Of a stretch of DNA of 64,000 nucleotides, positions 27,094 to 35,354 are shown piece after piece. The DNA comes from Cytobacillus oceanisediminis. GTDB lineage: Bacteria; Bacillota; Bacilli; Bacillales; Cytobacillaceae. The position numbers were made by a program, and so were the translations under genes. Where the stretch lies: the NCBI RefSeq assembly GCF_003182355.1, contig NZ_QGTW01000016.1, forward strand, positions 62,001 through 126,000, in the 5' to 3' direction. The stretch's first letter is position 1. Each line of letters opens with the position of its first letter. The notes beneath the pieces were generated by a model. It saw only the letters and a program-made list of their open reading frames with translations. It was not told where the DNA came from and searched no databases.

Positions 27094-27125
27094 AAAAGAA
27101 GATGAGGGTATCATCTTCTTTTTTG
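27094..27125 (+). terminator. Terminator after the lipoyl-like gene
   Basis: AAAAGAAGATGA / TCATCTTCTTTT stem with GGGTA loop and T run. Confidence 0.85.
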
Positions 27126-27216
27126 TGTTGTTTTTGTATTTTTAGAATTCATTAAAAAATTCTATAAAAAGTGATACTATTAGACATAACATAAACAGCT
27201 TAAGGGAGATGGACAT

Positions 27217-29355
27217 ATGTTTTCAATAGCCAGGGAAAAGGTAAGGCCTATCATTACTTTTAATATTGATAACTTGAAAGAAGAAAGTGATATTCAGGTT
27301 TCTAACTTTAAAGAACCTTTCTTGTTCTTAAAGAAACAAAATAAATTGTTTGCCTACGTTCATTTAAATAATCTTTTGCAAGTAAATATAGAAAACCAAC
27401 AAATTAAACTAAAAGCTTTACTGGATAGTTCAAAATCTATTGACAGCGTCTGCCGCCTTAATGAGCAGATATCTTTACCGGTTCTTTTTCAAATAATTGG
27501 AGAACCAATTGCCATTGTTAAAAGGGAAAATGGGGGCTTTGATGGTTATATCCGGCGTGAGGATGTACTGGCTGAATTATTTAAACAGGAAAACAAAAGT
27601 GTGGATTTACTTAAAATTATATTAACCTCGATACCGATGGGGATTTTTATTCTTGATAAAGAAAAGATAATCATTAATTGTAATGACTCAGGATTGAAGA
27701 TGATGAAGTCGACTGCTGAACAGGTCATGAATCAGCCTGCAGAAAAGCTTTTCAGCGGCGATCATATTAAAAATGTGTTTGCAACTGGTAAAACAATTCT
27801 TAATCACGTTCAAATTACGGGTGATACAGGCGTTCTTTTGGACTACAGCCCGATCTTTAATTTTAAAGAGGAAGTAGAAGGCATTGTTATTGTTGTTCAA
27901 GATCTTCCAATGGTAGAGGAAATGGCTATGGAAATTGAATATATTAAAAATTTAAATAAAGACATGAACGCCATTTTATCAAGTATTTATGACGAAATTC
28001 TTGTTGTGAATCAAAAGGGAGAGCTCATCCGTTTTAGTGATAATGTCATACCCGGGTTTTGGAAAGTTGATTTAAAAGAAATGATTGGTAAAAATATTTT
28101 AGAGCTTGAGAATCAAGGGTTATTTTGTCCATCTGTGACAAGAATGGTTTTAGAAAAAAAGAAGAAGGTTTCTATCGTACAAGAGACAAGGAACGGGAGG
28201 AAAATTTTAGCAGTCGGAAACCCTGTCTTAAATGAGAAAAATGAAATTGACCGGATAATTATTGCCTCAAGAGACATTACCGAAACAACACGTTTGAAAA
28301 CCGAGCTTAAGGAAATACGTAAAATTTCAGAGCAATATAAAAAGGAATTAGATGATTTTAAAAATAAGGATCGATTTATAAAAAAATTAATTTATCGCAG
28401 TCCTAAAATGGAACGAATCATTAATCAAGCAAGAAAAATAGCTGATTTTTCTTCCACTGTTCTTCTTCATGGAGAGTCGGGTGTTGGTAAAGAAGTCATT
28501 GCACAAGCCATTCACCAGCTTGGAAATCGGTCTTCAAAACCGTTCTTAAAATTAAATTGCGGGGCTATTCCTGAAAATTTATTGGAGAGTGAGCTTTTTG
28601 GCTATGCCAAAGGGGCGTTTACAGGTGCTGATAAAAATGGGAAAGAAGGATATTTTAAACAGGCTGATCAAGGAATAATTTTTTTAGACGAGATTGGCGA
28701 AATGCCCTTACACCTTCAAGTAAAACTTCTTAGAGTACTTCAAGAACAAGAAGTAATCCCTGTAGGCAGCACCACACCTATTAAAGTTGATGTTCAAATT
28801 ATAGCAGCAACGAATAAACAATTAGAGAAATTGGTTGAAGCCGGTACTTTTCGAGAAGACCTTTACTATCGCCTGAATGTAATACCTCTTCATATACCTC
28901 CACTAAGAGAAAGAATAGAGGATATTTCGGTGCTGGCATTTCATTTCCTCCAGCAACTAAATGACAAATACAATAAAAGTTTTCACCTGACACCTGATGC
29001 AATAAATGTTTTAGAATTTTATCCGTGGCCAGGTAACGTAAGGGAACTGCAAAACATTATTGAAAGATTAATTGTTTCGTCCGAAGATCCGGCCATTAAT
29101 GCAGAATTTGTTAGTCAGTTTCTGAAACTGGGGTATGATTTAAAAAAATCAAAGCCAGTTATTACAAGAGTGATTCCTTTACAGGAGGCCATAGACCATG
29201 TAGAGGAACAGCTGATCCTTTTAGCAATGAAACAGTTTAAGACTACCACTAAGGCAGCAAAAGCGCTGGGAGTTAGCCAATCCTCCGTAAGTAGAAAATA
29301 TCAAAAAATATTAAATGAAAGAAATATGAATATAGAAAATACAGTACCTAACTAA
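27217..29355 (+). CDS. Sigma-54-dependent enhancer-binding protein with two PAS domains
   Basis: The 712-residue activator has an N-terminal region whose second half looks CBS-like (about 85-125), PAS domains at about 130-235 and 250-365, and an AAA+ domain at about 388-625 with Walker A GESGVGKE (419-426), the sigma-54 contact loop GAFTGA (466-471) and Walker B IIFLDEIGE. A Fis-type helix-turn-helix at about 677-695 (TKAAKALGVSQSSVSRKYQ) follows. Its own promoter shows no -24/-12 box. It is the only intact enhancer-binding protein in the window and the best candidate to act at all eight sigma-54 promoters, by the TATGCA-N4-TGAATA sites. It is RocR-like in job but longer. A wrecked copy lies at 37376-37816. 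Confidence 0.92.
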   Translation: MFSIAREKVRPIITFNIDNLKEESDIQVSNFKEPFLFLKKQNKLFAYVHLNNLLQVNIENQQIKLKALLDSSKSIDSVCRLNEQISLPVLFQIIGEPIAIVKRENGGFDGYIRREDVLAELFKQENKSVDLLKIILTSIPMGIFILDKEKIIINCNDSGLKMMKSTAEQVMNQPAEKLFSGDHIKNVFATGKTILNHVQITGDTGVLLDYSPIFNFKEEVEGIVIVVQDLPMVEEMAMEIEYIKNLNKDMNAILSSIYDEILVVNQKGELIRFSDNVIPGFWKVDLKEMIGKNILELENQGLFCPSVTRMVLEKKKKVSIVQETRNGRKILAVGNPVLNEKNEIDRIIIASRDITETTRLKTELKEIRKISEQYKKELDDFKNKDRFIKKLIYRSPKMERIINQARKIADFSSTVLLHGESGVGKEVIAQAIHQLGNRSSKPFLKLNCGAIPENLLESELFGYAKGAFTGADKNGKEGYFKQADQGIIFLDEIGEMPLHLQVKLLRVLQEQEVIPVGSTTPIKVDVQIIAATNKQLEKLVEAGTFREDLYYRLNVIPLHIPPLRERIEDISVLAFHFLQQLNDKYNKSFHLTPDAINVLEFYPWPGNVRELQNIIERLIVSSEDPAINAEFVSQFLKLGYDLKKSKPVITRVIPLQEAIDHVEEQLILLAMKQFKTTTKAAKALGVSQSSVSRKYQKILNERNMNIENTVPN

Positions 29356-29360
29356 CATTG

Positions 29361-29396
29361 AAGCTGTTTCAGGATTTACTGAAACAGCTTTTTTGT
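29361..29396 (+). terminator. Terminator after the enhancer-binding protein gene
   Basis: AAGCTGTTTCAG / CTGAAACAGCTT arms followed by TTTTTG. The same stem core recurs after the decayed copy at 37841. Confidence 0.85.
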
Positions 29397-29441
29397 TTTT
29401 GTCCTATCCTCAATTGTCCCAAACTGATTACGACTATTTTT

Positions 29442-29476
29442 TATGCAAAAATCAATAGTCTATGCAATATTGAATA
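29442..29476 (+). promoter_or_regulatory. Paired upstream activator sites before ALDH copy 1
   Basis: TATGCA-AAAA-TCAATA (29442-29457) and TATGCA-ATAT-TGAATA (29461-29476), 19 bp apart with a GTC spacer, 49 bp before the -24 box. Confidence 0.75.
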
Positions 29477-29525
29477 GATAATCAATAAAAACCTAACAAA
29501 ATGCTTATTTAAAGGTGTTAGATGG

Positions 29526-29541
29526 TGGCACACTTCTTGCA
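29526..29541 (+). promoter_or_regulatory. Sigma-54 promoter of ALDH-patA copy 1
   Basis: TGGCACACTTCTTGCA is a perfect -24/-12 element, 40 bp before the GTG start. Confidence 0.92.
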
Positions 29542-29580
29542 ATAATAGTAAATGAGATGTGAATGAAGGAGGTTTTTAGA

Positions 29581-31053
29581 GTGATAGAAATAAGCATGTA
29601 CATTAATGGTCAATGGAAAGAATCCAAGAGCAAAGAAAAACGGCCTATAATTAATCCTGCTAATGAAGAAATCATTGCATATGCTCCAGAAGGAACGATT
29701 GAAGATGCTGCAGAGGCCATAAATGCCGCTCGCAAAACATTTGATGATGGAACTTGGTCAGATACACCTGCTTCAGAAAGGGCTTCATACTTATTTAAGA
29801 TTGCAGACAAAATTGAAGAATATCAGGATGAATTAACTCGTCTAGAAACAATGGATAACGGGAAAACGCTTCGTGAAGCAGGCTTCGATGTGGGAGATGC
29901 AGCTGCGTGTTTTCGCTACTATGCGGGCTTAATTACAAAGCCGGATGGCCAAACTTATCATGTGGGAGATCCAATGCAGGCAATGGTTGTACGTGAACCA
30001 GTTGGTGTTTGCGGACTTATTGTTCCTTGGAATTATCCGCTTTTAATGGGTGTATGGAAAATCGCACCTGCTTTAGCCGCAGGAAATACGATTGTATTTA
30101 AGCCATCTGAAGTTACTCCTGTAACCTCAAAGAAATTATTCGAGATTTTTGATGAAGTGGGATTGCCAAAAGGTGTTGCCAATATGGTTCTGGGAGCCGG
30201 CGCCATTGTGGGAAATGAAATTGCTGCTAACCCAAAGGTCGATATGGTTTCCTTTACAGGAGGAACAAAGACTGGTAAGCACATCATGAAAACAGCAGCG
30301 GACACTATGAAAAAGATTTCGTTAGAGCTCGGGGGGAAATCGCCTAACATCATTTTTGCTGACTCAGATTTTGAGACCGCAGTTGATTATGCCCTTTTTG
30401 GTATTTTCTCTGGCGCAGGTCAAGTCTGTTCAGCAGGATCTAGAATACTTGTAGAAGAAAGCATTTACGACAAGTTTGTCGATCGTTTTGCAGAAAGGAC
30501 TAAAGAGATTAGGGTTGGCCCAGGAAACGACCCAAAATCGGAAATGGGTCCACTGGTAAGTGAGGAGCATTTACAGAAAGTTTTGAGCTACATTGAGCTA
30601 GGAAAAGAGGAAGGTGCAGTTATTGTTTGCGGAGGAAGACAAATGGTTAGCAATGGTTTGGAAAAAGGCTATTTTGTAGAACCTACGATATTTACCAATG
30701 TGAAACCGGAAATGAGGATCGTTCAAGAGGAGATATTTGGTCCGGTTGTCGTTATACAAAAATTCAGCACCGAAAAAGAAGCAATTGAGATAGCCAATCA
30801 TACGGATTATGGCCTAGCAGGCGGTGTATTTACAAATGATGGAGCAAAAGCTTTAAGAGTAATCAAAAAACTTCGAGCCGGGATTACTTGGATTAACTCC
30901 TATCACCCAACGTACAATGAAGCACCTTGGGGCGGCTATAAGCAAAGCGGAATAGGCCGCAGTTTAGGGACATTTGGACTTGAAGAGTTCCAGGAGATTA
31001 AGCAAATTAACATTAACCTGCAAGTGGAGCCAATTGGCTGGTTTGAAAACTAA
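29581..31053 (+). CDS. Aldehyde dehydrogenase, probable 4-aminobutyraldehyde dehydrogenase, copy 1
   Basis: This is a 490-residue ALDH with catalytic Glu249 (LELGGKSP) and Cys283 (GQVCSAGSR), the VPWNYP cofactor segment and the EIFGPV motif. It is followed 24 bp later by putrescine aminotransferase, so the expected substrate is 4-aminobutanal, giving GABA; relatives also oxidise betaine aldehyde. The start is GTG 29581: the apparent ATG 29563 overlaps the AAGGAGG site itself. It is sigma-54 controlled. A paralogue at 38033 is very similar along its length. Confidence 0.88.
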   Translation: MIEISMYINGQWKESKSKEKRPIINPANEEIIAYAPEGTIEDAAEAINAARKTFDDGTWSDTPASERASYLFKIADKIEEYQDELTRLETMDNGKTLREAGFDVGDAAACFRYYAGLITKPDGQTYHVGDPMQAMVVREPVGVCGLIVPWNYPLLMGVWKIAPALAAGNTIVFKPSEVTPVTSKKLFEIFDEVGLPKGVANMVLGAGAIVGNEIAANPKVDMVSFTGGTKTGKHIMKTAADTMKKISLELGGKSPNIIFADSDFETAVDYALFGIFSGAGQVCSAGSRILVEESIYDKFVDRFAERTKEIRVGPGNDPKSEMGPLVSEEHLQKVLSYIELGKEEGAVIVCGGRQMVSNGLEKGYFVEPTIFTNVKPEMRIVQEEIFGPVVVIQKFSTEKEAIEIANHTDYGLAGGVFTNDGAKALRVIKKLRAGITWINSYHPTYNEAPWGGYKQSGIGRSLGTFGLEEFQEIKQININLQVEPIGWFEN

Positions 31054-31077
31054 ACTCAGATAAAGGAGCGAAAACAA

Positions 31078-32451
31078 ATGGGTATCGATTTAAAAGGTGA
31101 AGTTACACAAAAAAGGGAACAAAATGTAAATGAGTATATTAACAAGGTTCTTAGTTTAATAGAAAAAGATTCAATTACTGAGGAAGATGCAAAGTGGATT
31201 ACAGAAGAAACAGTGGAGGGTTTTCGGGAACATGTAAATCCTGGATTCCTTTCATATCGTAAAACGGTAACAAAGGATGGCCAATTTGCTGCGGTGGAAT
31301 GGTCAGATAATGGATCATGTTTTAAAGATGTAAATGGCAAGGAATATATCGATTGTCTTGGCGGTTTTGGCATTTATAATGTCGGGCACCGAAATCCAAA
31401 AGTGGTAAAGGCAGTTACCGATCAATTGAAACGCCAGGCTCTTCATAGTCAAGATTTACTTGATCCGCTTCGAGCCATGCTGGCTAAAATTTTAGGAGAG
31501 ATTACCCCTGGTGATTTGAAATATGCCTTTTTTACAAACAGTGGAACAGAGAGTGTGGAGGCAGCATTAAAACTTGCAAAAATGTACAGTGAAAGAACAA
31601 CCTTTATTTCCACGACGCGCGCTTTTCATGGTAAAAGTTTAGGTTCCTTATCAGGAACAGCAAAAGGGATGTTCCGAAAGCCATTTCTTCCTCTAATACC
31701 TGGATTTCGCCATGTGCCGTTTGGGGATATTGACATGATGAGAAAGACGTTCGAAACTTGTTCCCAAGTTGGTGAAGATGTTGCCGCTGTCATTTTAGAG
31801 CCAATCCAGGGCGAAGGTGGTATCATTCTTCCACCGGAAAACTACTTAAAACAAGTCAGAGAATTGTGTGATAAATTTGGTGCTTTACTTATTTTTGATG
31901 AAGTTCAAACAGGAATGGGCCGAACAGGAAAAATGTTTGCAGCAGATTTATATGATGTTGTTCCAGATATATTATGTCTTGCTAAAGCATTTGGAGGCGG
32001 GGTTATGCCAGCAGGAGCCATTGTTGCAAAAGAAGATGTATTTAAAAGCTGGTTCTCTAATCCATTTATGCATACGACGACATTTGGGGGAAATCCATTG
32101 GCTTGTGCTGCAGCCATTGCAACGATAAGTGTTCTTCTTGAAGAAAAATTACCTGAAAGAGCAGAAGAAGTAGGGGAATATTTCTTGAAGGAATTAAAGG
32201 ATGCTGCGAAGGGACATGAAGACAAAGTTCTTGAAATCCGTGGTCAAGGGCTAATGATTGGGATAGAATTTCATCAGGACGAAATTGGATATGAAGTGTC
32301 AAAGGGAATGTTTGATAGGGGAATTCTTGTAGCGGGAACTCTTATAAACTCTAAAACGATTCGTATTGAGCCAGCGTTAACAATTCGTTATGAAGAAGTC
32401 GATACAGTCGTTAGATCCTTTAAAGAGGTTTTGTCACAGGTAAAAGCTTAA
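31078..32451 (+). CDS. patA: Putrescine aminotransferase, copy 1
   Basis: This 457-residue class-III aminotransferase aligns along its whole length with E. coli PatA/YgjG (HVNPGFLEYRK-like HVNPGFLSYRK, VGHRNPKVV, QALHSQDLLDPLRAMLAK, FFTNSGTESVEAALKLAK, TTFGGNPLACAAA). PLP lysine is K303 (LAKAFGGG). It moves the amino group of putrescine to 2-oxoglutarate, giving 4-aminobutanal for the ALDH just upstream and glutamate for RocG. Part of the gene (about 31256-31590) is almost identical in DNA to copy 2, unlike its flanks. Confidence 0.93.
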   Translation: MGIDLKGEVTQKREQNVNEYINKVLSLIEKDSITEEDAKWITEETVEGFREHVNPGFLSYRKTVTKDGQFAAVEWSDNGSCFKDVNGKEYIDCLGGFGIYNVGHRNPKVVKAVTDQLKRQALHSQDLLDPLRAMLAKILGEITPGDLKYAFFTNSGTESVEAALKLAKMYSERTTFISTTRAFHGKSLGSLSGTAKGMFRKPFLPLIPGFRHVPFGDIDMMRKTFETCSQVGEDVAAVILEPIQGEGGIILPPENYLKQVRELCDKFGALLIFDEVQTGMGRTGKMFAADLYDVVPDILCLAKAFGGGVMPAGAIVAKEDVFKSWFSNPFMHTTTFGGNPLACAAAIATISVLLEEKLPERAEEVGEYFLKELKDAAKGHEDKVLEIRGQGLMIGIEFHQDEIGYEVSKGMFDRGILVAGTLINSKTIRIEPALTIRYEEVDTVVRSFKEVLSQVKA

Positions 32452-32492
32452 TTTTTCTCGTTATATCATGTTTTGTAATTGGAAACCATGCA

Positions 32493-32548
32493 TACACCGC
32501 TCTACTAACATAGTTAAATAAAATTATGGGTGGTAATAGGGCGGTGTA
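32493..32548 (+). promoter_or_regulatory. Inverted repeat upstream of pdxS
   Basis: TACACCGC (32493-32500) and GCGGTGTA (32541-32548) are perfect 8-bp arms 40 bp apart, just before pdxS. This may be a regulator site. No sigma-54 element is seen here. Confidence 0.4.
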
Positions 32549-32597
32549 CAAAATTGACAAAAATAATAATCAGCCAGGTTTAAGGGGGAAAAGTTCC

Positions 32598-33479
32598 ATG
32601 CAAACAGGAACAGATCGAGTAAAAAGAGGAATGGCAGAAATGCAAAAAGGTGGCGTTATTATGGACGTTATCAATGCTGAACAGGCTAAAATTGCTGAAG
32701 AAGCAGGTGCGGTAGCAGTTATGGCATTAGAACGAGTGCCTTCTGATATTCGTGCAGCCGGCGGGGTTGCGAGAATGGCTGATCCTCGTATAGTTGAAGA
32801 GGTACTTAAGGCTGTTTCAATCCCTGTAATGGCTAAAGCTCGTATTGGACATATTGTGGAAGCACGTGTTTTAGAAGCTATGGGCGTAGACTACATTGAC
32901 GAAAGTGAAGTTTTAACACCAGCTGATGAAGAGTACCACCTAAATAAAAAAGACTATACAGTTCCTTTTGTTTGCGGCTGCCGTGACTTAGGAGAGGCTG
33001 CACGTCGTATCGGAGAAGGTGCATCTATGCTTCGTACAAAGGGAGAACCGGGAACAGGTAATATTGTTGAAGCGGTTCGTCATATTCGCCAAGTAAATGG
33101 ACAAGTACGGAAAGTGATTGGTATGAATGAGGACGAGCTTATGACAGAAGCTAAGCTTCTTGGGGCTCCTTATGAAATATTACTAGAAATTAAACGTCTT
33201 GGAAAACTTCCAGTCGTTAATTTTGCTGCTGGTGGTGTGGCCACTCCAGCTGATGCTGCACTAATGATGCAGCTTGGCTCTGATGGTGTGTTTGTTGGAT
33301 CGGGTATTTTTAAATCTGAAAACCCAACGAAATTTGCCCGTGCAATTGTAGAAGCAACTACTCATTATCAAGATTATGAATTGATTGCGAACCTTTCTAA
33401 GGACATTGGTGATCCAATGAAAGGAATTGAAATTTCCACGCTTGCTCCTGGAGCTCGTATGCAGGAACGTGGCTGGTAA
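32598..33479 (+). CDS. pdxS: Pyridoxal 5'-phosphate synthase lyase subunit PdxS
   Basis: The 293-residue TIM-barrel enzyme is nearly colinear with B. subtilis PdxS: RVKRGMAEMQKGGVIMDV, the Schiff-base lysine in MAKARIGH, FAAGGVATPADAALMMQLG and terminal MQERGW. It makes PLP from ribose 5-phosphate, glyceraldehyde 3-phosphate and ammonia. The start ATG 32598 follows AAGGGGGA; the frame open from 32526 has no site. Its glutaminase partner pdxT directly downstream is destroyed, so this copy must use PdxT from elsewhere or free ammonia, which this island generates. The gene feeds cofactor to three PLP transaminases nearby. Confidence 0.93.
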   Translation: MQTGTDRVKRGMAEMQKGGVIMDVINAEQAKIAEEAGAVAVMALERVPSDIRAAGGVARMADPRIVEEVLKAVSIPVMAKARIGHIVEARVLEAMGVDYIDESEVLTPADEEYHLNKKDYTVPFVCGCRDLGEAARRIGEGASMLRTKGEPGTGNIVEAVRHIRQVNGQVRKVIGMNEDELMTEAKLLGAPYEILLEIKRLGKLPVVNFAAGGVATPADAALMMQLGSDGVFVGSGIFKSENPTKFARAIVEATTHYQDYELIANLSKDIGDPMKGIEISTLAPGARMQERGW

Positions 33480-33492
33480 GGAGTAAAACATT

Positions 33493-33722
33493 GGTGAAAA
33501 TAGCTGTTCTAAAATGCAGTAAGTGAGATGCCTGCTACATTGAGTAGTCCAGGGCAGAAGCGTTGTGATAAAAAAGTAGAACAGCTTGAAGAAGTTGATG
33601 GGTTAATTCTATCTGTCAGCAAGAGCACTACTATGCGGATTAATTGATAAGTATGACCTTATGGAGCTATTAAAAAAAAATTGCTCGTATGAAAATCCAA
33701 TTTTTTCGCACCTGTGCAGGAC
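33493..33722 (+). pseudogene. pdxT: Degenerate pdxT (glutaminase subunit of PLP synthase)
   Basis: Starting at GTG 33493, VKIAVLK matches the PdxT N-terminus, then stops. Another frame gives VEQLEEVDGLILS..STTMR, and a third gives LIDKYDLMELL and later FRTCAG, which correspond in order to the family segments PEQL-EVDGLILPGGESTTMRR, LIDTY and GTCAG. The GGES oxyanion/nucleophile region is corrupted and the C-terminal half is missing. It is a clear fossil of a former pdxST operon. Confidence 0.8.
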
Positions 33723-33762
33723 AATATTAATAACTTCCATTGCTAAAAAAGGTGGATTTTAT

Positions 33763-33809
33763 ACAAAAAAGCAGTGAATTCCTGAAAAAATCGGAATTCA
33801 CTGCTTTTT
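33763..33809. terminator. Bidirectional terminator between pdxT remnant and speB
   Basis: AAAAAGCAGTGAATTCC / GGAATTCACTGCTTTTT is a perfect 17-bp stem with A and T runs on both sides, serving convergent pdxS and speB transcripts. Confidence 0.9.
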
Positions 33810-33824
33810 GCCTTTTAGAAGGAA

Positions 33825-34784
33825 TCATTTATCAGAAATGTTGATTAATGAATCCTTATTAATTTTAAGTGCTACAAGGCTGGCAAAGTCATGTATGATC
33901 GTAGCTGCAAGTAAGGAAGTAATTTGAGTTGGATCATAGGAAGGTAAAACCTCGACCAAATCAAAGCCGACAAAATTAAAGTCTGTTAAAGAGCGGATGA
34001 TTTGCAAGGTTTCAAAGCTATTTAAACCACCGACCTCAAGTGTTCCTGTTCCAGGTGCACATGATGGGTCAACAAAATCGATATCAAAGGTTATGAAACA
34101 TGGAGTATCACCGATTTTTTCCTTCATTTCCTTAATAACACTATCCATACCGCGTTCTTTTAGTTCCGGTGTTGTAATCACATGGTATCCTAAATCCGTG
34201 CTTGCATCAATGTCACCTGGATGATTAAGTGTTCCGCGAATTCCAACCTGAAAAACTTTATCTGGTATGAGTAAATTTTCTTCATATGCACGAATGAATG
34301 GCGAACCATGCCAATATTTTTCTTCATAATACGTATCCCATGTATCAGTATGGGAATCAAAATGGATTAAGGCTACAGGCCCGTGTATTTTAGCAGCAGC
34401 ACGAAGATGGGCTAATGTTACGGAATGATCTCCTCCAAGTCCAATCGGGATAATTCCTTTCTCCATCAATTCCATCATTACTTTTTCAATTATTTCATAG
34501 CTTCGATGGATATTATGCGGGATGACGGATACATCACCAATATCAATGGCATTACAATCCTCAAATGGATAAACCTTGTGTGTCGGATGATAAGGAAATA
34601 AGGTCATTGAAGCTTGACGAATGGCTTGTGGTGCAAACCGGGCTCCGACACGGAAGGAGGCTGCTGTATCAAATGGCACCCCGACGATGGCCAGTTTAGC
34701 ATCTTCACGTTGAGATGGTAACCTCATAAAAGTTCCGGTCGTACAAAATTCTGGTTTAACATCTGGTGATAATGGATATTGCAT
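33825..34784 (-). CDS. speB: Agmatinase-family ureohydrolase
   Basis: The 319-residue manganese ureohydrolase has all metal-ligand motifs: GGDHSVT, HFDSHTDTW and FDIDFVDPS. The family includes agmatinase (agmatine to putrescine plus urea) and guanidinobutyrase (to GABA plus urea); both products enter this island. The open frame begins at 34811, but that point is at the predicted transcription start, and ATG 34784 has a GGGGGA site. It is transcribed towards pdxS from its own sigma-54 promoter, divergently from puuP. Confidence 0.88.
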   Translation of the reverse strand: MQYPLSPDVKPEFCTTGTFMRLPSQREDAKLAIVGVPFDTAASFRVGARFAPQAIRQASMTLFPYHPTHKVYPFEDCNAIDIGDVSVIPHNIHRSYEIIEKVMMELMEKGIIPIGLGGDHSVTLAHLRAAAKIHGPVALIHFDSHTDTWDTYYEEKYWHGSPFIRAYEENLLIPDKVFQVGIRGTLNHPGDIDASTDLGYHVITTPELKERGMDSVIKEMKEKIGDTPCFITFDIDFVDPSCAPGTGTLEVGGLNSFETLQIIRSLTDFNFVGFDLVEVLPSYDPTQITSLLAATIIHDFASLVALKINKDSLINISDK

Positions 34785-34820
34785 TTTAATTCCCCCAATT
34801 TTTATTTTCAAAAGTAATAA

Positions 34821-34836
34821 TGCAAGTTTTGTGCCA
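34821..34836 (-). promoter_or_regulatory. Sigma-54 promoter of speB
   Basis: On the minus strand TGGCACAAAACTTGCA is a perfect -24/-12 element, 37 bp before ATG 34784. Only a weak activator-like site (ATTTTC-TGAA-CGCATA at 34984-34999) is seen upstream. Confidence 0.9.
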
Positions 34837-35123
34837 AATGAATTTATGAGGACTTTGCTAGTAGATAAGAAAGTTTTAAATTAAATTTTGAAAATTGCCC
34901 ACCGGCTGGTGTACTTCGACCATCTCCTAAGATAAGCCAACACCGAATCGTGTTTTTTTTTGTTAATTTGATTTTATTGCCTCATTTTCTGAACGCATAA
35001 ATTCAAATAGGCTTCTGTGTAGGCATTTCGGGGATTTTAAATCTCAGTAGAAGGGTCCAGTCCATTCGTCGCTAGAAGGGCTCTTCCGCTTTTTTTATAA
35101 ATTCTATTTAATATGGAATAATG

Positions 35124-35139
35124 TATGCGCGGATGAATA
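35124..35139 (+). promoter_or_regulatory. Upstream activator site before puuP
   Basis: TATGCG-CGGA-TGAATA fits the shared dyad; the expected second copy 19 bp on is not recognisable. The site is 94 bp before the -24 box, in the speB-puuP divergent spacer (34837-35233), which otherwise holds no gene. Confidence 0.5.
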
Positions 35140-35233
35140 ATCCGAAACCTTCCGAATTTTATAAACTACTCACCCTAGCCCTTTCCAAATGATAATTGAA
35201 CAAAACAGCAGAAGTTTTAGAAGTGCTATAGTT

Positions 35234-35249
35234 TGGCACAAAAATTGCA
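35234..35249 (+). promoter_or_regulatory. Sigma-54 promoter of puuP
   Basis: TGGCACAAAAATTGCA is a perfect -24/-12 element, about 105 bp before the GTG start. Confidence 0.9.
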
Positions 35250-35354
35250 AGGTATACATACTGAATTTTCAAAAAAGGAGGGAGTAAAAATTTTAAGAAG
35301 ACCAAGGGGCTGTCTCGAAATGAAAGCGGTTTAAAATAAGGGGAGGAATGATAT

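Noticed and set aside
29563..29580. ATG 29563 as start of ALDH copy 1
   Set aside because: The codon overlaps the AAGGAGG ribosome site; GTG 29581 is correctly placed.
32451..32598. Sigma-54 promoter before pdxS
   Set aside because: A TGGAAACCATGCAT stretch has the wrong spacing between GG and GC.
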